A stretch of DNA of 64,000 nucleotides from Flavobacterium sp. 140616W15 (GCF_003668995.1 NZ_CP033068.1:4712001-4776000); one strand, 5' to 3'; counted from the stretch's first letter, positions 51,755 through 61,360 are shown. Made by a program: numbers and translations. The notes: generated from the letters alone by a model not told the origin.

Positions 51755-53269
51755 TTAAACCTGCATCCTCTTCAACTGCTCCAAATAATCTCTTTGGTTT
51801 GAAAGTCTAGGTATTTTATGCTGACCGCCTAATTTGTCTTTTTCTTTTAACCAATCATAAAATAAATTCTCTCTGGCAACATTAATCACCAAAGGATTTA
51901 GCGTCATATTATTATAACGTTTGGCTTCGTAATCGGAGTTTAGGAATTGTAAGGTTTCATCAAGAGCTTTTTGGAAAAGTCCTATATCAGCAGGTTTTTT
52001 CTTAAACTCAATCATCCATTCGTGAGCGCCTTTTTCTTTGTCTTGCATAAATATCGGAGCTACAGTGTAATCTATAACTTCAGTATTTGTTAACTGACAT
52101 GCTTTGGCAATAGCCTGATCCGTATTTTCAACCATAAGCTCTTCACCAAAAACATTAATATGATGTTTGGTTCTTCCTGTAACTCGAATTCGGTATGGAT
52201 TTAAAGAAGTAAAACGAACCGTATCACCAATTAAATAACGCCATAAACCAGAATTGGTAGTAATAACGATAGCATAATTTTTATTCAATTCCACATCTGC
52301 CAAACGGATTACTTTTTGTTCCGGTTTCCCGAAAGTCTCCATCGGAATAAATTCGTAGAAAATTCCGTAATCTAACATTAGTAATAGATCACTAGAATTA
52401 TTTAAATCCTGAATGGCAAAGAAACCTTCAGAAGCATTGTATATTTCGTAGTATTTAAAATCTTTTTTAGGCAATATGTTTTTGTATTGTTCTCTGTAAG
52501 GAGAAAAACTCACGCCACCATGAAAATAAACTTCAAGGTTGGGCCATATTTCAAATAAATTTCCTTTTCCAGAATCTTCAAGAACACGATTCATTAAAAC
52601 CAACATCCACGAAGGGACACCAGCAAAACTGGTTACATTTTCATTTTTTGTTTCATTAATAATAGCAGCAATTTTCGTTTCCCATTCGCTCATAAGCGAA
52701 GTTTTATTACTTGGCGTACTACTAAATTCAGCCCAGATAGGCATGTTTTCAATTAATATAGCCGATAAATCTCCGAAGAACGTATTGTTGTTTTCATAAA
52801 TCTGTGAACTTCCGCCTAAGCGAAGGCTCTTACCCAGAAACAATTCTGAATCTTCATTATTATTCAGATACAAACACAATAAATCTTTACTTCCTTTATA
52901 ATGACAATCTTCTAAAGCTTCATTACTTACAGGAATAAATTTACTTTTAGCGTTGGTAGTTCCGCTAGATTTTGCAAACCATTTTATCGGAGTTTCCCAA
53001 AAAACATTTTGCTCGCCTTGGCGTGTACGCTCAATCAAAGGTTGCAATTCTTCGTAAGTAGCAATAGGTAATCTTTCAGAAAAAGTCTTATAAGAATTTA
53101 TCGAGGCAAAATCGTATTGCTTTCCAACAATAGTATTTTCGGCAGCCAATATTAAATTATGAAGAAGCTCTTCCTGAACTTCATTTGGATATTTAAGAAA
53201 AAGCTCTATTTGATGAATTCTTTGTTTGAGAACCCAAGAGGCAAATGAATTGATTATTGATAGAGGCAT
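51755..53269 (-). CDS. GH3 family protein (auxin-promoter-type acyl-adenylate enzyme)
   Basis: A 504-residue protein of the GH3 superfamily, homologous to plant amido synthetases that join amino acids to hormones through an acyl-adenylate. The ATP-binding 'KWFAKSSGTTNAKSKFIPVS', 'EIYNASEGFFAIQD' and 'LIGDTVRFTSLNPYRIRVTGRTKHHINVFGEELMVENTDQAI' motifs are all present. GH3 proteins are widespread in Bacteroidota, but the acyl substrate is unknown. It is a single gene; a possible promoter is at 53372-53400. Confidence 0.9.
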   Translation of the reverse strand: MPLSIINSFASWVLKQRIHQIELFLKYPNEVQEELLHNLILAAENTIVGKQYDFASINSYKTFSERLPIATYEELQPLIERTRQGEQNVFWETPIKWFAKSSGTTNAKSKFIPVSNEALEDCHYKGSKDLLCLYLNNNEDSELFLGKSLRLGGSSQIYENNNTFFGDLSAILIENMPIWAEFSSTPSNKTSLMSEWETKIAAIINETKNENVTSFAGVPSWMLVLMNRVLEDSGKGNLFEIWPNLEVYFHGGVSFSPYREQYKNILPKKDFKYYEIYNASEGFFAIQDLNNSSDLLLMLDYGIFYEFIPMETFGKPEQKVIRLADVELNKNYAIVITTNSGLWRYLIGDTVRFTSLNPYRIRVTGRTKHHINVFGEELMVENTDQAIAKACQLTNTEVIDYTVAPIFMQDKEKGAHEWMIEFKKKPADIGLFQKALDETLQFLNSDYEAKRYNNMTLNPLVINVARENLFYDWLKEKDKLGGQHKIPRLSNQRDYLEQLKRMQV

Positions 53270-53332
53270 GAATGAATTTAGATTTTAGATTACTGATTTT
53301 CTTACTAACATAAAAAGTCAGGAATTTAAGAT

Positions 53333-53362
53333 TTGAATATCGATAGACAAATACTAACTTTG
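53333..53362 (+). promoter_or_regulatory. Putative promoter of the DUF2797 gene
   Basis: TTG at 53333-53335, 19-base spacer, TAACTTTG at 53355-53362; both halves match the Bacteroidota consensus. It would give a leader of about 165 bases before the ATG at 53537. Confidence 0.4.
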
Positions 53363-53371
53363 TCGTTGTAT

Positions 53372-53400
53372 CAAAAATAGTGTTTTTTTATAAATGACAA
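53372..53400 (-). promoter_or_regulatory. Putative promoter of the GH3 gene
   Basis: On the minus strand, TTG (53400-53398), 18-base spacer, TATTTTTG (53379-53372). It faces the plus-strand promoter at 53333-53362, so the two would transcribe through each other. Confidence 0.4.
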
Positions 53401-53503
53401 TTCTATTTATGGCAAAGATTCCAATTCAAAAATAGAGTTTTAACAGTATCGAGACTTAAAATCTTAAGAACGAATCTAAAATCAAAAAAAATAAAATCAG
53501 CTT

Positions 53504-53517
53504 CCGATAGCTATCGG
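53504..53517. repeat. Perfect 14-base palindrome
   Basis: CCGATAGCTATCGG is a perfect self-complementary sequence, 20 bases before the DUF2797 ATG. It resembles a palindrome frequent in Bacteroidota intergenic DNA. Confidence 0.75.
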
Positions 53518-53536
53518 GACTAAAAAATAAAATCTA

Positions 53537-54331
53537 ATGCAATATCAAGGCGTACTTACAAAGATGCAAACCGAAATAGGGAATCCAATTCAATATTATT
53601 TGGTTTTTGAAGACAGTTTTATAAATGTCAATCAATTATTGAATAAAGAAATTGAGCTTAATTTTGTAGGGTATCAATGTTTGAATTGTGGTAAAAAGAA
53701 AAAAATATTCCGTCAGGGATTTTGCTATGATTGTTTTTACTCAAGTCCAGCTGTTGGAGATTGGATTATGAAACCAGAATTAAGTACGGCACATTTAGGA
53801 ATTCAGGATCGAGATTTGGTATATGAAGAAAAAGTTCAATTACAACCACATATAGTATATCTGGCTTTATCCAGCGAAGTAAAAGTAGGGGTGACCAGAA
53901 AGACACAAGTACCTACACGTTGGATAGATCAAGGAGCAACACAAGCATTGGCAATCGTAGAAGTTCCGAATCGTTATTTGGCAGGAATTACCGAGGTGGC
54001 ATTAAAGAGCCATTATGCTGACAAAACAAATTGGAGAAAAATGCTTCAGAATAATATCGAAAGTGTTGATTTGATTCTAGAGAAAGCTAAAGTCGAAAAC
54101 TTGATTCCAGATGAAGTTCGTGATTATTTCTATGCAGAGAAAAATGATTTGTACGAACTGCATTATCCAGTTCTTGAATATCCAAAGAAAGTAGCAAGTT
54201 TAAGTCTGGATAAAACGCCAACTTTTCAAGGAAAGCTTACAGGAATAAAAGGACAGTATTTATTGTTTGAAGATGGAACAGTTTTTAATATCCGTGGTTC
54301 CGAAGGTTATGTAGTAACAATAAATGTATAA
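53537..54331 (+). CDS. DUF2797 family protein with a zinc-ribbon
   Basis: A 264-residue cytoplasmic protein with a zinc-ribbon (CLNCGKKKKIFRQGFCYDC) and conserved 'YLALSSEVKVGVTRKTQVPTRWIDQGATQALAIVEVPNRYLAGITEVALKSHYADKTNWRKML', the DUF2797 core. This core resembles a GIY-YIG-like fold, though nuclease activity is not shown. Function unknown. It is convergent with the LacI gene (stops 6 bases apart). Confidence 0.85.
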   Translation: MQYQGVLTKMQTEIGNPIQYYLVFEDSFINVNQLLNKEIELNFVGYQCLNCGKKKKIFRQGFCYDCFYSSPAVGDWIMKPELSTAHLGIQDRDLVYEEKVQLQPHIVYLALSSEVKVGVTRKTQVPTRWIDQGATQALAIVEVPNRYLAGITEVALKSHYADKTNWRKMLQNNIESVDLILEKAKVENLIPDEVRDYFYAEKNDLYELHYPVLEYPKKVASLSLDKTPTFQGKLTGIKGQYLLFEDGTVFNIRGSEGYVVTINV

Positions 54332-54337
54332 GAAATA

Positions 54338-55366
54338 TTAATTTCTTATCGTTGATTCCCTCTCTATAATGAGTGTTGGGAGTTCGATAGTTTGATGAAT
54401 AACCGGAAGATGTTCTTTAATTTGAGCAATTTCATTTATTAATATAGAAGCAGCACGTTGACCAATATCATAACCAGGTTGGTCAATCGTGGTAAGCTTT
54501 GGCGAAATTACGGTAGACATAAACCAATTGCTAAAACCAAAAACGGCAATTTGCTCTGGAATCTTAATATTCATATCGTTGAGGTATTTTATAATGCCAA
54601 TAGCTACCAAATCAGTGATGGCAAAAACAGCATCAACGTCTTTATGCTCAGCAACTAGTTTTTGTGCATTGGCATAACCATCTTCAAAATCGGAGTTGTG
54701 ATCACATAAATAAACCAGTGTAGGATCATAAGGAATATTATGATCTTCCAGCGCTTTTTTATATCCGAGAAAACGATCAATAGAATTTTGAGGAGTATAA
54801 GAACCTCTAAAATGAGCAATCTTTTTATATCCCTTATTTATTAAATATGTTACAGCATCGTAAGCTGCTTTTCGGTCATTAATAACAACTTTAGAGCAAT
54901 CTACCAATTTGGCAATTTTATCAAACAATACTACAGGAGTATTCTTTTTTATGGCATCGTTTATATGGGAGAAATCATCCGTTTCATTGGATAACGAAAT
55001 CAAAATTCCATCCACTCTTTTTTGCTGTAACAAAGCAATCTGCTTTTTCTCCAGCTCATACTTTTCATTAGATTGCAAAATGATTACGAGGTACCCTCTA
55101 TTTTCGGCTTCGTCTATAATTCCGTTTAAAACACTCGAAAAGAAATGATGTACCATAGTGGGAATAACAACGCCAAGAGTTTTGGTTTCGTTAGTTCTTA
55201 GATTTACTGCATTGGCATTGGGTTTGTAATTCATAGTAGCGACCATTTCAAGAACTCTTGCTCTGGTAGTATCGCTAATATCAGTGTACCCTTTTAATGC
55301 TTTTGAAACTGTAGTAACAGAAATTCCTAAAGCAACGGCAATGTCTATAAGTCTGGTATCATTCAT
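54338..55366 (-). CDS. LacI-family transcriptional repressor of the trehalose-type locus
   Basis: A 342-residue LacI/GalR protein: helix-turn-helix 'LIDIAVALGISVTTVSKALKGYTDIS' (residues about 5-30), hinge, then a sugar-binding periplasmic-type domain (from about 60, 'TKTLGVVIPTMVHHFFSSVLNGIIDEAENRGYLVIILQ'). Its start faces the TonB receptor gene across a 157-base spacer with two identical CGAAAACGTTTTCG palindromes, of the type LacI proteins bind. The effector is unknown but is probably a disaccharide or its phosphate, given the trehalase downstream. Confidence 0.92.
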   Translation of the reverse strand: MNDTRLIDIAVALGISVTTVSKALKGYTDISDTTRARVLEMVATMNYKPNANAVNLRTNETKTLGVVIPTMVHHFFSSVLNGIIDEAENRGYLVIILQSNEKYELEKKQIALLQQKRVDGILISLSNETDDFSHINDAIKKNTPVVLFDKIAKLVDCSKVVINDRKAAYDAVTYLINKGYKKIAHFRGSYTPQNSIDRFLGYKKALEDHNIPYDPTLVYLCDHNSDFEDGYANAQKLVAEHKDVDAVFAITDLVAIGIIKYLNDMNIKIPEQIAVFGFSNWFMSTVISPKLTTIDQPGYDIGQRAASILINEIAQIKEHLPVIHQTIELPTLIIERESTIRN

Positions 55367-55414
55367 AGAATAAATGTAATAAAACTAATTGATAATTAAT
55401 TAAATTTATTGAAT

Positions 55415-55449
55415 CGAAAACGTTTTCGGTTAAATCGAAAACGTTTTCG
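55415..55449. promoter_or_regulatory. Twin LacI-type operators
   Basis: CGAAAACGTTTTCG occurs at 55415-55428 and again at 55436-55449. Both are perfect palindromes and their centres are 21 bases apart, two helical turns, so two dimers could bind on one face. The sites lie 49 bases from the LacI start and 75 from the TonB receptor start. They probably control both directions. Confidence 0.85.
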
Positions 55450-55523
55450 ATAAAATTCTTCATTGATATAAATAAATAGGCAATAGTTTTACCCTAACTA
55501 ATAACCTAACCAAATAATAAATC

Positions 55524-58169
55524 ATGAAAAAGTTTAATTCTAGCACAATAACCTCATTCTGGATGTTATTGCTATTCATTCTTCCGGCAATGGTTTTTTC
55601 ACAAGAAAAAAGCAGTATTTCTGGACAAGTATTCGATGAAAACGGGCAAACAGCACCGGGAGTAAATGTTGTTATTCAAGGAACTTCACAAGGAGTGAGT
55701 ACAGATGCAGATGGAGGATATACATTTCTTAATCTTTCAGGAGGAACTTACATTATTCTAGTTACAAACGTAGGATATAAATCAACTCAAAAAAGTATTA
55801 CGATTAAGGACGGAGAAAATTCAAAAAACGACTTTCATTTAGAAGCCGAATCACAAAGTTTGAAAGAGGTAGTTGTTACAGGATCGTCAAATCCAAGGTC
55901 AAAACTAGAATCGAGTATTGCAATTACGACATTAGGAGCAAAAGCAATCGAAAATAGAGCGCCAATAAGTACAGCAGATATTCTGCAGACTATTCCGGGA
56001 TTTGTTGTAGAAACATCGGGAGGAGAAGTAGGGAATAACCTTTTTGCAAGAGGGATTCCGTCGGCAGGAGCCTATGAATATGTACAAATACAGGAAGATG
56101 GTTTAGCCGTTTTTGAAGATGGAGCTTTGCAATTTGCCAATGCAGATAACTGGTACAGACTAGATGAAACAGTAAGCAAAATGGAAGCCGTTCGAGGAGG
56201 TTCAGCATCGATTTTTGCATCGAATGCACCAGGAGGAATTGTCAATTTTATTTCGAAAACAGGACAAAATGAATTTCAGGGAAGAGCTAAACTCACTGTA
56301 GGAGATTATGGATTGTTTCGTACCGATCTTAATTTAGGAGGTGCATTGGTAAAAGATAAATTGTTTTTTAATGTTGGAGGGTTTTATAGAGCCGATGACG
56401 GAATAAGAAAAACGGGTTTTACTGCAAACAAAGGAGGACAAGTAAAAATGAACCTTACCTATAAGTTTGATGACGGAGGTTATTTGAGATTAAATTACAA
56501 AAAACTAGATGACAGAAATACGTTCTATTTACCAATTCCATTAAAAAGCAATAACGGAAAAGTAGAAGGTGTAGCTGGATTTAATCCAAATTATGGAACG
56601 TTGACTTCAGCAAATTTTTCACATTTAAGTGTACCCCAATATGGAGGAGGAACTTTTAAAGCTGATTTAGAAGATGGAGTTCATCCAGTTGTAGACGCTA
56701 TTGGAGCGGAATTTAAAAAGAAAATAGCCGACAAAGTCACTTTAAAAAATGCATTCAGAAATACTAAAATCGATTTGAATTATAATGCGATTTATAGTAG
56801 TGGAGGGCCTTGGACACAGGATGGTTATGCAACAGATGTACAAAAATTAGCTTCAGCAAATACGGGAGATTTAAGTTATACATACGTAGATAATAATACA
56901 GCATTAGATCCAAATGCATTAATAATGAGAGCAGATCATTGGTATATTCACAAACAAATGGAAAATTTCGCCAATAACCTGTCTTTTAATTTCGATTTAA
57001 AACCTGTTAATCTTACAGTTGGATATTATTATTCAAATTGGAAATCTAAGCAATACTGGAACTGGAGTAATTACCTAGTAGATGTTACTGATAACCCAAG
57101 ATTGGTAAATGTAAATAATACTGCAAGCGGAATTGCGCATACCTGGAACGGAATTGAAAGAATTACTTGGCTTGAAAGAGATGCAGAAACAAAAGGAAAA
57201 TTAAATGATTTTTATGTTGATGCCGAAATTCAAGCTACAGAGAACCTAACATTTAATGCTGGCGTGAGATACGATAAAAATGTATATTCTGGATATAGAG
57301 ATAATGCGCGTTTTGGAGCCGAAAACCTAGGAGTTTTGGATAATAATACAGCAGATGATGCAGTAACTACAATACAAGGCAATCCATATACGTATTGGAG
57401 ATATGATGTGGGTGAACTCTCTTATACAGCAGCAGGGAATTATAAGTTTAACGAAAACATGGCTTCTTATATAAGATACAGCCACGGTTTTAGATCACCA
57501 ATCGAAGAGTCATTTTATGACAATGCCAAAGATTTGAGCAAACTAGAAAATACTTTTGTAAATCAATTAGAGTTGGGGTATAAATATGCGAATTCATTCC
57601 TTTCGGTAAACGCCAATTTATTTCATATGAATTTAAAAAACGTTGCCTTTACAGATATATTGGCTGACGGAACATCTGAAAATAAATTTGCTGATGTAAA
57701 CAATTTAGGGTTAGAAGTAGAAACTAATCTAAGATATAGTATTGCTAGGTTGAATTTTAATTTTACAGTTCAAAATCCAGAATATGATAATTTTACTGGT
57801 AAAAATGCGGATGGAAGTACATTTAACTTTAACGGAAACACAGCTCGTAGAATCCCTAAATTTTTCTGTGTTATCAGACCAGAAGTAGATATAACTAAAA
57901 GATTATCAGGATATGTTCAGTATTCTTATTTTGATAAAAAATATACAAATCAGGATAACAAACAAGTTTTACCAGCCTTTAAAGAAGTTGGAGCTGGTTT
58001 AAGCTACACTGTTAATAATTTACGATTTGCTGTAGATGGAACTAATTTGTTCAATGAGATTGGTTTAACAGAAGGTAATCCTAGACAATCAACATCAGAT
58101 ACAGATGTGTTTTTGGCAAGACCGATTTTAGGACGCGCTTTCAGATTTTCTGTAGCAATTAACTTTTAG
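55524..58169 (+). CDS. TonB-dependent receptor, sugar-uptake type
   Basis: An 881-residue receptor: signal peptide (LLLFILPAMVFSQ), CarboxypepD regulatory-like domain (about 30-105, 'ISGQVFDENGQTAPGVNVVIQGTSQGVSTDADGGYTF'), a TonB-box-like LKEVVVTGSSN at about 115-125, a plug (about 130-240, 'ARGIPSAGAYEYVQIQEDGLAVFEDGALQF') and a barrel ending RAFRFSVAINF. There is no SusD-like gene next to it. It is the first gene of an operon with an MFS transporter and a trehalase, controlled by LacI-type operators. Trehalose or a related sugar is the likely substrate, by context. Confidence 0.9.
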   Translation: MKKFNSSTITSFWMLLLFILPAMVFSQEKSSISGQVFDENGQTAPGVNVVIQGTSQGVSTDADGGYTFLNLSGGTYIILVTNVGYKSTQKSITIKDGENSKNDFHLEAESQSLKEVVVTGSSNPRSKLESSIAITTLGAKAIENRAPISTADILQTIPGFVVETSGGEVGNNLFARGIPSAGAYEYVQIQEDGLAVFEDGALQFANADNWYRLDETVSKMEAVRGGSASIFASNAPGGIVNFISKTGQNEFQGRAKLTVGDYGLFRTDLNLGGALVKDKLFFNVGGFYRADDGIRKTGFTANKGGQVKMNLTYKFDDGGYLRLNYKKLDDRNTFYLPIPLKSNNGKVEGVAGFNPNYGTLTSANFSHLSVPQYGGGTFKADLEDGVHPVVDAIGAEFKKKIADKVTLKNAFRNTKIDLNYNAIYSSGGPWTQDGYATDVQKLASANTGDLSYTYVDNNTALDPNALIMRADHWYIHKQMENFANNLSFNFDLKPVNLTVGYYYSNWKSKQYWNWSNYLVDVTDNPRLVNVNNTASGIAHTWNGIERITWLERDAETKGKLNDFYVDAEIQATENLTFNAGVRYDKNVYSGYRDNARFGAENLGVLDNNTADDAVTTIQGNPYTYWRYDVGELSYTAAGNYKFNENMASYIRYSHGFRSPIEESFYDNAKDLSKLENTFVNQLELGYKYANSFLSVNANLFHMNLKNVAFTDILADGTSENKFADVNNLGLEVETNLRYSIARLNFNFTVQNPEYDNFTGKNADGSTFNFNGNTARRIPKFFCVIRPEVDITKRLSGYVQYSYFDKKYTNQDNKQVLPAFKEVGAGLSYTVNNLRFAVDGTNLFNEIGLTEGNPRQSTSDTDVFLARPILGRAFRFSVAINF

Positions 58170-58191
58170 ATTTTTATATTAATTAGTTCGG

Positions 58192-58226
58192 CCAAATGCT
58201 GTTTAAATAACGGCATTTGGTTTTTT
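58192..58226 (+). terminator. Terminator between the TonB receptor and the MFS gene
   Basis: Arms CCAAATGCTG (58192-58201) and CGGCATTTGG (58211-58220) pair with one G-U, loop TTTAAATAA, followed by six Ts. It may attenuate rather than end the operon, so that the receptor is made in excess. Confidence 0.75.
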
Positions 58227-58257
58227 GTTACATTCGTTAGTAAATCAATATGTTAAG

Positions 58258-59478
58258 ATGAAAAAAGCAGGAATAACAGCAGTATTATATCTCAATTACT
58301 TTGTATTTGCAATATTACTGAACAGCGTTGGGATAGTAATTTTAAAAGCGCAAAAAAATTATGGCGTAAACGAATTACAAGCTAGTATTCTAGAAGCTTT
58401 TAAGGATTTACCAATCGCAATTGTTTCATTTTTAATAGCTTCATTTTTACCAAGAATAGGCTATAAAAAAGCAATGCTTATTGGATTAGGATTGGTAACT
58501 TTTGCCTGTATTGCGATGTATTATGGCAACTCTTTTAATTATGCCAAATTGCTTTTTGCAACCGTTGGAGTTTCTTTTGCCTTGATAAAAGTATCTGTTT
58601 ACTCCCTTATTGGTACAGTAACTAATAATCAGAAAGAACACAATGCTTTGATGAGTAGTGTCGAAGGCGTTTTTATGATAGGAATTGCGCTGGCCTATTT
58701 TTTATTTCCAGCTTTTAATACTGATACTAATCCCGATTCATGGCTTAATGTATATTGGTTTTTAGCTTTATTGACCTTATTATCATTTGGTTTTTTGTTT
58801 TTTATAAAAATAGAAAAACCCGTAGAAATTCCGGGAGCCAACCTTGCTGATGATTTTGTGCAAATGATAAAACTGATGGGAAAGTTGCTTGTAATAGTTT
58901 TTGTAATAAGTGCCTTTTTGTTTGTAATGATTGAGCAAGGAATCATGTCTTGGTTACCAACATTTAATGATAAAGTACTTCATCTATCAGAAAACAATAG
59001 TATAATGATGGCAAGTATTCTGGCTATTTCATTGGCAATAGGAAGAATTTTGGCGGGAGAAATTACCAAAAAGATAAACTGGATTTGGGTATTGAGTTGC
59101 TGTATTATATGCGCTATGCTTATTGTGATTTTTGTATTGCCAAAAGCAGTAGGGCTAGAGGTAAAAACGATCCATTCCTTTAGTGAAATTCCATTAATAG
59201 GTTTTGCATTCCCGCTAGTAGGATTATTTATTGCACCTATTTATCCGTTGCTCAATTCGGTTATATTAAGTGCTTTGCCTAAAAAACTGCATAGCTCCAT
59301 GACAGGATTAATCGTAGTGTTTTCGGCACTGGGAGGAACAATAGGCTCAAGAATAATTGGATGGTTATTCCAAAATCAAGGGCCACAAAATGCATTTTAT
59401 TACACATTGATTCCGATGTCATTATTATTGGTGTCATTCTTTATATTAAAAAAAATAACGACTAAAAATGAAATTTAA
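58258..59478 (+). CDS. MFS transporter, sugar uptake
   Basis: A 406-residue, 12-helix major facilitator. The central 'FVMIEQGIMSWLPTFNDKVL' and paired helices resemble sugar:H+ symporters such as FucP. I start at ATG 58258 (MKKAGITAVLYLNYF) rather than at 58225, because the upstream 11 residues overlap the T-run region of the terminator. The 3' end overlaps the trehalase start by 11 bases, so the two are co-translated. A disaccharide substrate is inferred. Confidence 0.9.
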   Translation: MKKAGITAVLYLNYFVFAILLNSVGIVILKAQKNYGVNELQASILEAFKDLPIAIVSFLIASFLPRIGYKKAMLIGLGLVTFACIAMYYGNSFNYAKLLFATVGVSFALIKVSVYSLIGTVTNNQKEHNALMSSVEGVFMIGIALAYFLFPAFNTDTNPDSWLNVYWFLALLTLLSFGFLFFIKIEKPVEIPGANLADDFVQMIKLMGKLLVIVFVISAFLFVMIEQGIMSWLPTFNDKVLHLSENNSIMMASILAISLAIGRILAGEITKKINWIWVLSCCIICAMLIVIFVLPKAVGLEVKTIHSFSEIPLIGFAFPLVGLFIAPIYPLLNSVILSALPKKLHSSMTGLIVVFSALGGTIGSRIIGWLFQNQGPQNAFYYTLIPMSLLLVSFFILKKITTKNEI

Positions 59479-61333
59479 ACTAAACATAAATCAGACGCTA
59501 CAACGGTTATTGGCACAAGAAGATACAGATGGAGATAAAAAAATTACGATAGACGATAAAGGGCCTAAAAGTTTTTTATTGGAAGACGAAAAAGGAAATT
59601 CTCTAAATGTTGAAGGAACTTATTATCTGTCTAATTTATTACAGGAATTGGCATTGTCTAAGAAAAGCAATTCAGAATTTGCAGAAATAAATAGTTCCGA
59701 AATAATAGAGAATCCTGTAAGCCGTATTTCGAGAAAAATAAAAGATTTGTATTGGAACGGATTAACGAGAACTATTGATGCAAAAGGCGTGGCAAAAATT
59801 GTAGAAGACGAAAAGATAGAAAACGCAATTTCGTATTTATATGTTCCCGCAACAGATGCTGTAGCTTTTGAATATTTTAAAGAGTTAGAGAAAACGATTC
59901 CTAAATTAAAAGTGGTTCAGCTAGCCGAGGATATTTCATCAGAATACGTATTGACTTTAAATAAAAAGCCAGGGATTTTGGCTCTGGCATTGCAACAAGA
60001 TAATAACGAGATAAAAGGGATTCCGTTTGTAGTTCCGGGCGGTAGGTTTAACGAGATGTACGGTTGGGATAGCTACTTTATCGCTATAGGACTTTTACTA
60101 GATAATAAACCAGAGCTTGCTGTAGGGATTGCTGAGAATTTTAAATATCAAATCGATCATTATGGCAAGATACTTAATGCAAATAGAAGTTATTATTTAA
60201 CACGAACACAACCCCCATTATATACTTCTTTAATTGTCGCCATTACCGAAAATTCTAAGCCAGAAAGAGACTGGATTGCAAAACATCTTCATACGGCGAT
60301 AAAAGAATATCAAACTGTTTGGATGCAAGAAGGGAAGAGGCTTACGTCAAATGGACTAAACCGATATAAAGCAGAAGGAATTGGACTACCGTTTGAAGTT
60401 GAGGTAGGGCATTTTGATGATGTTTTGGAGAAGTACGCGTTGTTGTATAATTTACCTTTAAGAGAATTTGAGAAAAAATATCTTGATAGAGAAATCACCG
60501 ATGCTAGCCTAGACGCTTATTTTGTTCACGATCGCAGTATGCGAGAAAGTGGTCATGATACAACAAATCGATTTGTAGATGTTTGTGCCGATTTAAACAC
60601 TATAGATTTAAATAGTTTGCTCTATAAGTATGAAATTGATATTGCTTTCTTGATTGAAACAGAGTTTGATAATCATTTTGTAGATGAAAAACACACAACA
60701 TATTCTAGTGAATATTGGAAAGAAAAAGCAGCTTTAAGAAAAGAAAAAATTAATGAATTGCTTTGGGATAAGGATGCAGGGATTTATTACGATTATAATT
60801 TTATAAAGAATGAATCACACCAATTTGATGCAGCAGCAACATTTTATCCGCTTTGGGCAAAATTATGCAGCAAAGAACAAGCAGAAGTTTTAGTTAAAAA
60901 TGCATTGCCGAAATTTAAATTAAAAGGAGGAATTGCAGGAAGTACCAAAGAAGCAATAGATGATCTAGATGTAAACTCGCCGCAACGACAATGGGATTAC
61001 CCTTTTGGATGGGCGCCACATCAAATGTTTTTATGGGAAGGATTACTGAACTATAATTATGTAAATGAAGCTCAGGAAATGATTTATCGATGGTTATGGC
61101 TTATTACTCGCAATGCAGTAGATTATAACGGGACTATTCCGGAGAAATTTAATTTAGAAACCAGTTCCCTAAAAATATTTGCTGAATACGGAAATGTAGG
61201 TACAGCATTCGATTATATTACTGAAGAAGGTTTTGGATGGATGAATGCTTCCTATCAGGTTGGATTGAGTATTTTAAAAGCAGAACTAAAAGCAGAATTA
61301 GAAAAACTAACAGATCCTGATACATTGTTTTAG
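59468..61333 (+). CDS. Cytoplasmic trehalase (GH37) with an N-terminal EF-hand-like loop
   Basis: A 621-residue enzyme that hydrolyses trehalose to two glucose. Both family signatures are present: PGGRFNEMYGWDSYF (190-204) and QWDYPFGWAPHQ (508-519). The acid catalyst is probably Asp364 in RESGHDTTNRF. There is no signal peptide, so it acts in the cytoplasm on trehalose taken up by the upstream MFS transporter. Residues 19-30 (DTDGDKKITIDD) match an EF-hand calcium loop in spacing. It lies in an operon with a TonB receptor and MFS, under LacI-type control. Confidence 0.94.
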   Translation: MKFKLNINQTLQRLLAQEDTDGDKKITIDDKGPKSFLLEDEKGNSLNVEGTYYLSNLLQELALSKKSNSEFAEINSSEIIENPVSRISRKIKDLYWNGLTRTIDAKGVAKIVEDEKIENAISYLYVPATDAVAFEYFKELEKTIPKLKVVQLAEDISSEYVLTLNKKPGILALALQQDNNEIKGIPFVVPGGRFNEMYGWDSYFIAIGLLLDNKPELAVGIAENFKYQIDHYGKILNANRSYYLTRTQPPLYTSLIVAITENSKPERDWIAKHLHTAIKEYQTVWMQEGKRLTSNGLNRYKAEGIGLPFEVEVGHFDDVLEKYALLYNLPLREFEKKYLDREITDASLDAYFVHDRSMRESGHDTTNRFVDVCADLNTIDLNSLLYKYEIDIAFLIETEFDNHFVDEKHTTYSSEYWKEKAALRKEKINELLWDKDAGIYYDYNFIKNESHQFDAAATFYPLWAKLCSKEQAEVLVKNALPKFKLKGGIAGSTKEAIDDLDVNSPQRQWDYPFGWAPHQMFLWEGLLNYNYVNEAQEMIYRWLWLITRNAVDYNGTIPEKFNLETSSLKIFAEYGNVGTAFDYITEEGFGWMNASYQVGLSILKAELKAELEKLTDPDTLF

Positions 61334-61360
61334 AAAGAAAAATTTAATAGCCATCAATAA

